A stretch of 61,946 bases of DNA from CAMLOF01 sp041913045. Its GTDB lineage: Bacteria > Pseudomonadota > Gammaproteobacteria > Burkholderiales > Burkholderiaceae_C. The notes beneath the pieces are model-generated. The model did not search any database and was not told where the DNA came from. It saw nothing but the letters and a program-made list of their open reading frames with translations. Made by a program: the position numbers and the translations under genes. This document shows positions 1-7,364 of the stretch, in pieces (position 1 is the first letter of the stretch; the number at the start of each line of letters is the position of its first letter). The stretch lies in contig JAYSGB010000026.1 in assembly GCA_041913045.1 (NCBI GenBank), positions 1 through 61,946 on the forward strand, read 5' to 3'.

Positions 1-56
1 AAACCTTTCAAACCTTCACGATGCCGAATCTTGCTTTCCTTGGGCGGACCATGTAG

Positions 57-1472
57 GCTGTTCATGTCATTACCCGCAAGGGGCGCGACGTGGGGGGCGC
101 CGAGCTCGCCATGACTTTGGGGTCGCGCAAAGACCGCAAGAGTCGTTTGAATTTAGGCGGGCGCACAGAAGACGGTACTGACTGGCTGTTGTCTGCCGCG
201 GCTCACGAGGGCGATGTGCGGTCTTTGGGCGGGACCGACCCAATCATGTACCCGTCTAACGATAAGAGGCTGTTTTTCAAAGCCCGTCGTAAAGGGTGGT
301 GGCTGGAAACTGCCCTCGCCCGGCGCGAGCTACAGGAGGCGGTAGCTGAAAAATCCAGTGATACGTATGGCTTCTGGCAGCTAGGCCGTGACGTGGACTG
401 GGACAACTGGAAAGCATCGTTCCGCTTGTACCAAGGCGCGTCAGACTATTCTTACTGGGGCGCAGGCGAGGTCGTGCCTTCTACCGAGAAGACTGGAGGC
501 GCTTGGTGGGGCGGCCAGGTGCAATTGGCCACCTCGGGATGGGCAGGACATCGCGTGGCCTTGGGGCTGGAGTACAGGGCGGACCAGCGGCTGCGTTCCA
601 AGTTGCAGGAGCCCAATGAAAGTGACAACACGGTTGCAGATTACACGCTGCAGCGTGGCCACCACCAGCGTAACCTGGGCATTTATCTGCAAGACGAAAT
701 CCAGCTTACGACATCCCTGGACCTGAGTCTTGCGTTGCGCCATGACTGGCGCTCATCTGCGCACAAGACCGTGCAGCGTACCAATCCGCGTTTGGCGCTG
801 GTATACAAGCCAGGGGCTGATACGTCGCTCAAGTTGTCGCATGGTACGGCTTCCCGTGGGTCCAGTTGGGACGAAATTCGATACGACATGGGCGACAAGG
901 TGGAGAAGCTCCAGACGACGGAGCTTGTTGCCGAACGGCATTGGCCGCAACTTGGCCTGCGGTCGGTTGGCTCGCTGTACCGCTATCGCATGTCCAACCT
1001 GCTGGCCAGCAGTTGGAAATCAGGGCTGGAACATTATCAGTTCCAGGGGGCGGAGTTGGCGGTGGAATGGCATTGGAAAGGCGCCGCGATCAAGGCCAGC
1101 TATGCCAACCAAAAGGCGACAGACAACCTTGGCACAGGGTTGAACAATTCACCGAGCCACATCGGCAAGGTGCAGGTGTCGGTGCCGTTGGCAGCGGACC
1201 GCTGGCGCGCCAGCGTCGCCTGGCGAGCAGTTGCATCGCGTGTCAGCCGTATCTCTGACACGGTGGAGTTCACCATTCCCGGGTATGCGGTAACCGACCT
1301 TACCTTCCTCGGGCGAAACATCGTCAACGGGCTGGACCTTACTTTCGGTGTACGGAATTTGTTCGACCGCAAGTACGGAAGTGTTGTGTACCCGGGCTAT
1401 GGTTACGATGGCGGAGTGTACGTCCGCGAGGGCCGCACATACTGGTTGCAGCTGGAGTACAGGTTCCGATGA
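57..1472 (+). pseudogene. TonB-dependent receptor, 5'-truncated (beta-barrel part only)
   Basis: The open frame reads from just after a TAG at 54-56 to 1472. Its first residues, AVHVITRKGRD, look like the end of a TonB plug domain, and the rest (Tyr/Trp/Arg-rich alternating strands, a NPRLALVYKPG segment, terminal LEYRFR) looks like the C-terminal outer-membrane barrel. No signal peptide, TonB box or N-terminal plug is present, and bases 1-56 show no plug-like peptide in any forward frame. A GTG at 90 could start a shortened product of 460 residues. It is either a decayed gene or one cut by a rearrangement or assembly join. Its stop overlaps the next ATG by four bases, so the remnant is still joined to the YfiR-like gene, which suggests the intact receptor was the sensory input of this operon. 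Confidence 0.72.
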
Positions 1473-2050
1473 AAAGGTCCTTTGCTCCGCTTGTTGCCGC
1501 CTTCCTTTGCGGCTTGCTTGCCGCTACGCCATTGGCGCGTGCGCAACTCGTTGCCTCCGTTGCGCAAGTGCCCGCTGCCGTTGAGCGTGCACCCGTGGAT
1601 GAGCGCGCCATGAAGGCAGCGTATCTCTACAACTTTGCGGTGTTCACGCAGTGGCCCAAGTTGTCTTCAACGGCTTTCCAGTTCTGTGTGCTTGGTGTGT
1701 CTGCGGTGGATGAAGAGTTGCGGCGCCTGCAAGGCCGGCCCGTGCAGAACGGCTTGCCCCTTGTGGTGCGCAACGTTCTGCCTGGTGACGACCTGGAGCC
1801 ATGTCAGCTTTTGTATGTGGACGATAGCCAGCGGCGGCAGTTCGCGGCTGCGCTTGGGCGGCTGAACGGCTACCCGGTGCTGACGGTGACCGATGCAGAG
1901 GGGCTGGTCGAGCATGGGGCGATGATCGAAGTCAGGCGTCAAGGCAACCGCCTGGCATTCGATGTAAACCTGCCTGCGGCACGACGGGTGAAGCTGGACT
2001 TCAGTGCCCGGTTGCTCAAGCTGGCGAGCTACGTGGCTACCAAACCCTGA
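1469..2050 (+). CDS. YfiR-family (DUF4154) periplasmic protein
   Basis: This 193-residue protein begins with a clear Sec signal peptide (MKRSF, hydrophobic core, cleavage near LARA-QL). The mature start carries the typical YfiR/DUF4154 signature MKAAYLYNFAVFTQWP, and the length fits the family. In the YfiBNR system of Pseudomonas, YfiR is a periplasmic repressor of the membrane diguanylate cyclase YfiN. Here the gene overlaps the upstream receptor fragment by ATGA and is followed 13 bases later by a CHASE8-like GGDEF/EAL gene, so the same regulator-enzyme pairing is inferred. Family identity is strong; the actual ligand or partner is not shown by the sequence. Confidence 0.85.
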   Translation: MKRSFAPLVAAFLCGLLAATPLARAQLVASVAQVPAAVERAPVDERAMKAAYLYNFAVFTQWPKLSSTAFQFCVLGVSAVDEELRRLQGRPVQNGLPLVVRNVLPGDDLEPCQLLYVDDSQRRQFAAALGRLNGYPVLTVTDAEGLVEHGAMIEVRRQGNRLAFDVNLPAARRVKLDFSARLLKLASYVATKP

Positions 2051-2063
2051 AACAAAATCTGCC

Positions 2064-4118
2064 ATGGCCCGATTCGAGGACCGTCCCCTTCAAGAAAAGC
2101 TCATGCGAGCGGGCGGTTGGCTGACCTCGGCTGCCATGCTCGCCTTGCTGCTTTTCGTTCTGATGTATCAGCTCTCCGACAGGAGCGAGATTCTGGAGGA
2201 CGCCATGAACGCGCATGCCAAGGTGGTGGGCAGCAATGGGGCTGCGTCCATCATGTTTGGCAATGAGTCCGAGGCAAGCGAGGTACTCGCCTCGCTTGCT
2301 GCGGTTTCCGATATCACATGGGCTGAACTGCTTGATGGGCAAGGCCAGAGGATGGCCCGCTACGAGCGACCAGGCTTGCACAAGACATGTCTGTTGTTCG
2401 GCATGAGCAAGGGGTGCTTTCTGACTGTTCGACAGCCCATCGTGCTCAGGGGGCAGATTGTTGGTTCTGTGCTTGTGGAGGCCAGTCTTGAATCGGTTTA
2501 CCGTGGGCTTTTGCTGCAAGCGGCCTTTGGCGCCGCAGCGGCTATTCTGGTGCTGGTGGGAGCGACCCTGTGGGCGCGGCGAATTGCCCAGGGGATCGTG
2601 CGGCCGCTGCATCGCCTCGTGCGCCTGACGGAAAAAGTCAGTGCAGAGCAAAACTTCTCGTTGCGCGCCGAGGTGACTGCGCAGGACGAGGTGGGTTCAT
2701 TGGCACGCAGCTTCAACGCCATGATGGAGAAGCTTGAGTGGCATGACGCCCGGCTTAACGCAGAACTTGTGCAGCGCCGCCAGGTGGAGCTGCAACTCAA
2801 CCGCATGGCGTACTACGACAACGTGACCGAACTGCACAACCGCCACTACTTCAAGGAGAAGCTTGAAGTCGCTGTGAGCGAGGTGGTGCGGTGTGGTGGT
2901 GCCTGTGCGGTCTTGTTCATCGATCTGGACGACTTCAAGATTGTCAACGACACGCTTGGTCATGAGGCCGGCGACGTACTGCTTCGCCAGGTGGCCGCCT
3001 GCCTGCGAGCAACGCTGCGCAGCAACGACATTGTCTGCCGCATTGGGGGTGACGAGTTTGCAGTCATTCTCGACCACAGCGTCAATGAACGGCAGGCGGG
3101 CCGAGTGGCCAGCAATCTGGTGGATGCGCTGTCCAAACCCTTCTTGATCGACGGCAGGCAAGTGCGTATCGGTGCGAGCGTTGGTGTGGCGCTGTGCCCT
3201 GATCACGCAACGGACACGGTGACGCTCCTGCGCAACGCAGATACTGCCATGTACCACGCCAAGGGTGGGGGCAAGAACAATTTTCGGGTGTTCGCGCCCG
3301 AGATGGAGAACGGCTCTCTCAAACGGTTCACGCTTGAGCAGGCGCTGCGCCAGGCGATTGAAAACGGCCAATTGCAGCTGCACTATCAGCCGCAGGTAAC
3401 GCTGGCAGACCCGCCGCGATTGGTAGGGTTTGAGGCGCTGTTGCGATGGGAGCACCCGGAGCTGGGCTCCATCTCTCCTTACGAGTTCATCCCGCTGGCC
3501 GAGGAAACTGGGCTCATCCACGCCATAGGGGACTGGGTCATGCGCACGGGTTTTCGCCAGGCCAGCGCATGGCAGACCGCGTACCCGGGAGTCAGGCTGG
3601 GTATCAATCTGTCTGGGCGCCAACTCAAGCAGATGGACATCGTGGAGCGCATCCTGACAGAGCTCCAGAGCAGCGCGTTGGACCCTTGTCTCGTCGATCT
3701 GGAGTTGACCGAAACAGTGCTGATGGATGACCGTGCGGCGACAGCCGCCAAGCTGCAGGCGCTGCGCCAGGCCGGCATTCGTGTGGCACTGGACGACTTT
3801 GGGACCGGGTATTCGTCGCTGAACTACCTGAAGCTGTACCCGGTGGACACGATCAAGATTGACCGCTCGTTCGTGGCCAATTTGCCTACCGACGAAGAGG
3901 ACGCGACCATCACCCGCGCCATCATTTCTATTGCCGAGGGCTTGGGGTTGGGGCTGGTGGCCGAGGGTGTGGAGACCCCAGTGCACGCAGAGTTTTTGCG
4001 CGCGGCTGGGTGCCGCATGGCCCAGGGTTACCTTTTTGCCCGCCCAATGGACGCGCACGACGCCACAGACATGGTGCTGAACGCCGCCAAGGCATCCGAA
4101 GACGTGCCCGTGGTGTGA
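2064..4118 (+). CDS. YfiN-like membrane c-di-GMP enzyme (CHASE8-HAMP-GGDEF-EAL)
   Basis: I start at ATG 2064 (684 aa); an in-frame ATG at 2004 would lie inside yfiR. Order: transmembrane helix about 18-37, periplasmic CHASE8-like sensor, second helix about 150-170, HAMP about 171-225, GGDEF about 250-410, EAL about 430-680. The GGDEF motif is intact (CRIGGDEFAVIL, near residue 329) with an upstream RSND that fits the inhibitory I-site RxxD. The EAL half keeps EALLRW, GINLSGRQ, DDFGTGYSS, KIDRSF and AEGVET, so both synthesis and hydrolysis of c-di-GMP are possible. Pseudomonas YfiN has no EAL domain, so this is a bifunctional version. It probably responds to the YfiR-like protein encoded just upstream. 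Confidence 0.9.
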   Translation: MARFEDRPLQEKLMRAGGWLTSAAMLALLLFVLMYQLSDRSEILEDAMNAHAKVVGSNGAASIMFGNESEASEVLASLAAVSDITWAELLDGQGQRMARYERPGLHKTCLLFGMSKGCFLTVRQPIVLRGQIVGSVLVEASLESVYRGLLLQAAFGAAAAILVLVGATLWARRIAQGIVRPLHRLVRLTEKVSAEQNFSLRAEVTAQDEVGSLARSFNAMMEKLEWHDARLNAELVQRRQVELQLNRMAYYDNVTELHNRHYFKEKLEVAVSEVVRCGGACAVLFIDLDDFKIVNDTLGHEAGDVLLRQVAACLRATLRSNDIVCRIGGDEFAVILDHSVNERQAGRVASNLVDALSKPFLIDGRQVRIGASVGVALCPDHATDTVTLLRNADTAMYHAKGGGKNNFRVFAPEMENGSLKRFTLEQALRQAIENGQLQLHYQPQVTLADPPRLVGFEALLRWEHPELGSISPYEFIPLAEETGLIHAIGDWVMRTGFRQASAWQTAYPGVRLGINLSGRQLKQMDIVERILTELQSSALDPCLVDLELTETVLMDDRAATAAKLQALRQAGIRVALDDFGTGYSSLNYLKLYPVDTIKIDRSFVANLPTDEEDATITRAIISIAEGLGLGLVAEGVETPVHAEFLRAAGCRMAQGYLFARPMDAHDATDMVLNAAKASEDVPVV

Positions 4119-4148
4119 GAGCCGCGCCCGCGTGGGGCACGTCGTGTA

Positions 4149-5651
4149 TCAAAACCGTGGCAAATCGGGGTGGGCAAGCTTGCCCGAGCGCACCAGCATC
4201 TTGCCGTATTCGGCGCAGCGGTGCAGGGTGGGAATCACCTTGCCGGGGTTGAGAAGGCTTTTCGTGTCAAAGGCGCGCTTCACGCCAAACATCTGTTCGT
4301 TTTCCTCGGCGCTGAACTGCACGCACATGCTGTTGAGCTTTTCCACGCCAACGCCGTGTTCTCCGGTGACGGTTCCGCCCATGGCAACACTGGTTTCCAA
4401 GATGTCGGCACCAAAGAGTTCACAGCGGTGGAGCTGGTCCGGATCGTTGGCATCAAACAGGATCAGCGGGTGCAGGTTGCCATCACCCGCGTGGAACACG
4501 TTGGCGCAGCGCAGGTCGTACTTCTTTTCCATGTCCTGGATAGCCAGAAGGATGTCTGCCAGCCGTTTGCGCGGAATGGTTGAGTCCATGCACATGTAGT
4601 CGGGGCTGATGCGTCCGGATGCAGGGAAGGCGTTCTTGCGGCCGCTCCAGAAGCGCAGCCGCTCGGCTTCGTCCCGGCTCACGGCAATGGCCGTTGCGCC
4701 CGCTGCGCGCAGCACCTCACTCATGCGGTCGATCTCTTCTTCCACTTCCTCGGGTGTGCCGTCGCTCTCGCACAGCAGAATGGCTTCGGCGGTCAGGTCG
4801 TAGCCTGCGTGCACAAAGTCCTCAACTGCCGCTGTCATGGGTTTGTCCATCATCTCCAGCCCGGCGGGGATGATGCCGGCAGCGATGACAGTGGCCACGG
4901 CGTCGCCCGCCTTGCGAATGTCGTCGAAGCTGGCCATGATGCAGCGCGCCAGTTGGGGCTTGGGTACGAGCTTGACGGTGACTTCGGTGGTGACGGCCAG
5001 CATGCCTTCGCTACCGATGAGCACGGCCAGCAGATCCAGCCCAGGGGCGTCCAGCGCGTCCCCGCCAAAGGTGACCGGGTCACCTTCGATGGTGTAGCCG
5101 CGAACCTTGAGCACGTTGTGCACGGTCAGGCCGTACTTCAGGCAGTGCACGCCGCCGGAGTTCTCTGCCACGTTGCCACCTATGGTGCAGGCGATCTGGC
5201 TGCTGGGGTCGGGCGCATAGTAAAGGCCGTGGGGCGCCGCCGCTTCGCTGATGGCGAGGTTGCGCACACCGGCCTGCACCACAGCGGTCTGGGCCAGAGG
5301 GTCAATCGACAGGATGCGGTTGAACTTGGCCAGCGACAGGGTGACGCCCAGGGCGTGGGGCATGGCCCCGCCGGACAGTCCCGTGCCCGCCCCGCGCGCA
5401 ACCACGGGCACATCCAGTGCGTGGCAGGCGCGCAGCACGGCCTGCACCTGATCTTCAGTCTCGGGCAGGGCCACGGCCAAGGGGCGTTCTCGGTAGGCGG
5501 TCAACCCGTCGCATTCGTAGGGGACCGTGTCCTCCGGCGTGTACAGCAGCGCGTGGGCAGGCAGGACCGCGCTCAGTGCACGGACCACCTCGGTTTGCCT
5601 GGCGGCCCGGTCTGGGGCCTGGAGCTGGCGGAGGGCGGCGAGATCGTTCAT
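4149..5651 (-). CDS. FAD-linked oxidase, GlcD-like
   Basis: 500 residues, matching the length of the glycolate oxidase GlcD / D-lactate dehydrogenase family. The N-terminal PCMH-type FAD domain contains the phosphate loop VVARGAGTGLSGGAM and IGGNVAENSGG. The C-terminal FAD-oxidase domain ends with TGEHGVGVEKL, the usual family signature. Such enzymes oxidise 2-hydroxy acids (glycolate, D-lactate, D-2-hydroxyglutarate). No glcE or glcF partners lie beside it, so it may act as a stand-alone D-2-hydroxyacid dehydrogenase; substrate cannot be read from sequence. It is convergent with the GGDEF/EAL gene and divergent from hsp20. Start ATG at 5649-5651 fits the family N-terminus. Confidence 0.87.
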   Translation of the reverse strand: MNDLAALRQLQAPDRAARQTEVVRALSAVLPAHALLYTPEDTVPYECDGLTAYRERPLAVALPETEDQVQAVLRACHALDVPVVARGAGTGLSGGAMPHALGVTLSLAKFNRILSIDPLAQTAVVQAGVRNLAISEAAAPHGLYYAPDPSSQIACTIGGNVAENSGGVHCLKYGLTVHNVLKVRGYTIEGDPVTFGGDALDAPGLDLLAVLIGSEGMLAVTTEVTVKLVPKPQLARCIMASFDDIRKAGDAVATVIAAGIIPAGLEMMDKPMTAAVEDFVHAGYDLTAEAILLCESDGTPEEVEEEIDRMSEVLRAAGATAIAVSRDEAERLRFWSGRKNAFPASGRISPDYMCMDSTIPRKRLADILLAIQDMEKKYDLRCANVFHAGDGNLHPLILFDANDPDQLHRCELFGADILETSVAMGGTVTGEHGVGVEKLNSMCVQFSAEENEQMFGVKRAFDTKSLLNPGKVIPTLHRCAEYGKMLVRSGKLAHPDLPRF

Positions 5652-5749
5652 CGTGGTGCGAGTTTAGGCCAAGGCCTCGCCAGGATGTTTGAAAAAACCT
5701 TCAGCGGCTTGTGAAAGGATAAAGTGGGCGCCGGGAAGGGACGCGGCTG

Positions 5750-5763
5750 TTGACCTGGGTCAA
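5750..5763. promoter_or_regulatory. FNR/ANR-type box upstream of hsp20
   Basis: TTGAC-CTGG-GTCAA is a perfect dyad with the half-sites and spacing of FNR/ANR/DNR-type boxes (TTGAY-N4-RTCAA). Its centre is about 70 bases upstream of the start predicted from the sigma32-like promoter at 5792-5820, a class-I-like position. This suggests oxygen-responsive control of the small heat shock gene; it is inferred from pattern only. Confidence 0.5.
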
Positions 5764-5791
5764 AAGCCATGATTTGTGCCTGTATCCGCCT

Positions 5792-5820
5792 CTTGAAAAC
5801 GCTTGCTCTGCGCGCTATTT
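5792..5820 (+). promoter_or_regulatory. Sigma32-like heat-shock promoter of hsp20
   Basis: A -35 element CTTGAAA (5792-5798) is followed after 14 bases by CGCTATTT (5813-5820). This agrees with the sigma32 layout CTTGAA-N13-15-CCCCATNT: the -35 is exact and the -10 has five of eight positions. It lies 72 bases before the hsp20 ATG and would make an upstream in-frame ATG at 5803 part of the promoter, which supports the later start. Confidence 0.55.
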
Positions 5821-5892
5821 TTGAATCTGGGGTCGGTGATGGTCATCATCGCGGCCTGTCAATGTGAATTGCCAGTTTCAGAGGAGTGGATC

Positions 5893-6315
5893 ATGAACAG
5901 TCTTATCACGCGTGGCAGCTTGTTCGACGATTTCTTCAAAGATATGGCTTCTGGCTTTTTCGTGCGCCCGTTGCACGGTGAGCCGCTGCCCCAGTCCATC
6001 AAGGTGGACATCAAGGAGTCTGGGCAGACGTACACCGTTGAAGCCGAGATGCCGGGCGTGCCCAAAGAAGACATTCAGGTGACCATCGAGGGCAATGTGG
6101 TGACGATCGGAGCCGAGGTCAAGCAGATGGACCGCCAGACCGCTGATGAGAAGACTTTGCGCAGCGAACGGTACTACGGGTCTGTGACGCGCAGCTTCCA
6201 GCTGCCGATGGACATCGACAAGTCGGGCGCCAAGGCCCGCTACGACAACGGCGTGCTGACGCTGACACTGCCGAAGAAGACGGGCGCTGGCGGCCAACGG
6301 CTGGCCATTGAATAG
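5893..6315 (+). CDS. Small heat shock protein, Hsp20 family
   Basis: 140 residues from ATG 5893, preceded by GAGGAG at good spacing. The alpha-crystallin domain spans about residues 35-130: VDIKESGQTYTVEAEMPGVPKEDI in the N-terminal strands and the family signature RYDNGVLTLTLPK near the end. A short C-terminal LAI may serve as the I-x-I anchoring motif. Such proteins are ATP-independent holdases that oligomerise and keep unfolding proteins soluble. The gene stands alone, behind a sigma32-like promoter and an FNR-type box, and is convergent with a LysR gene 21 bases downstream. The first 30 codons of the longer open frame do not resemble the family and are left out. Confidence 0.92.
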   Translation: MNSLITRGSLFDDFFKDMASGFFVRPLHGEPLPQSIKVDIKESGQTYTVEAEMPGVPKEDIQVTIEGNVVTIGAEVKQMDRQTADEKTLRSERYYGSVTRSFQLPMDIDKSGAKARYDNGVLTLTLPKKTGAGGQRLAIE

Positions 6316-6336
6316 GATTTTTCCGCGCGGGGTGCC

Positions 6337-7221
6337 TCAGGCCAGCACCTTTCGCAGCCATTCTGCGAAGGACGCGCATTCCCAGCGGTCCATGGTACCG
6401 GTTCGCCAGCACAGGTAGTGTGCGTGCGGGCTGGGCACGTCGGTCAGGAACGGGGCGCTGTCACCCAGACGCACCAGTGAGCCGTTTTCTATCCAGGGCG
6501 CGCCCAGCTTGTGGCGTACCAGCGCCACGCCCATGCCGGCTGCCGCACCGTCGCACATCAGGCCGATGTCGTTGAACTGCGATCCATCGGTGGGTTCGGG
6601 CCAGTCCAGGTGGTTGGCGGCAAACCAGGTGCGCCAAGGCTCCAGCGGGCTACGCAGCAAGGGAACGCCTTCCAGATCTTCGGCCGTTTCGAACGGGCCG
6701 TGCTCCCGCACGAACGAAGGCGAGGCCAGAGGTGTGACCACGTCTTTCATCAGGCAGATGTGTTCCACATCGGCATAACGGCCCGTGCCGTAGCGGATGG
6801 TGAGGTCCGCGTCCTCCGCCACCACGTCGAGCAAGGGGATGCTGACCTGCAGCGTCAGGTCGATTTCCGGGTAAGCCTCGGCAAACTGCTTGATGCGAGG
6901 CATGACGATCGACCGCGCAAAGGTGGGTGTGATGGCCAGGCGCAGCTTGCGCCGCCCGGGGTTGGCCTGGGCGCTGGGGAACTTCTGCAGCGTGGCCAGC
7001 CCCTCGCGAACATGGGCCAGGTATTCAATGCCTTCGGTGGTCAAGGAGAAGTCGGCGCGCCCGAAAAGCTTCACGCCCAGTATCTGCTCCAGTTGTTTGA
7101 CCCTGTGACTCACCGCGCTGGGTGTGACGCATAGCTCCTCCGCGGCCTGGGTAACGCTGCGCAAACGGGCCAATGCCTCAAAAGTCAGGAGGCACTGAAT
7201 GGGGGGAATACGTAGGGCCAT
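6337..7221 (-). CDS. LysR-family transcriptional regulator, GcvA-like
   Basis: 294 residues. The N-terminal winged helix-turn-helix is typical (LTFEALARLRSVTQAAEELCVTPSAVSHRVKQLE), and a type-2 periplasmic-binding fold follows. The opening RIPPIQCLLTFEALARL and LTTEG stretch resemble the GcvA subgroup. The effector and target are unknown: the upstream neighbour in the divergent direction is a chemoreceptor gene beginning 144 bases away, and the downstream neighbour is hsp20 in convergent orientation. LysR proteins usually regulate a divergent gene, so the chemoreceptor is the only local candidate, but no clear T-N11-A dyad was picked out in the gap. Confidence 0.88.
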   Translation of the reverse strand: MALRIPPIQCLLTFEALARLRSVTQAAEELCVTPSAVSHRVKQLEQILGVKLFGRADFSLTTEGIEYLAHVREGLATLQKFPSAQANPGRRKLRLAITPTFARSIVMPRIKQFAEAYPEIDLTLQVSIPLLDVVAEDADLTIRYGTGRYADVEHICLMKDVVTPLASPSFVREHGPFETAEDLEGVPLLRSPLEPWRTWFAANHLDWPEPTDGSQFNDIGLMCDGAAAGMGVALVRHKLGAPWIENGSLVRLGDSAPFLTDVPSPHAHYLCWRTGTMDRWECASFAEWLRKVLA

Positions 7222-7364
7222 GAGCGTGTGGTGATGAGCTGTCCCGGCACGAGATATGCTTGTCTGACCAGTGTACTTGGCGGCTATTGTCGCAAAAGGC
7301 TATGTTTAGAAGGAGTGGCTGGCGCACAACGCCTGACCACCCGTGTTGTGGAGGGGGACGAAAC

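Noticed and set aside
1..60. Simple 2-base frameshift explaining the broken TonB receptor
   Set aside because: Restoring a GC pair near 56 joins a short ADHVG to AVHVIT, but the sequence before it does not read like the conserved plug region in that frame.
4809..5714. Plus-strand open frame of 301 codons opposite the GlcD-like gene
   Set aside because: Gly/His/Val-rich shadow without motifs; the minus-strand gene carries FAD-domain signatures.
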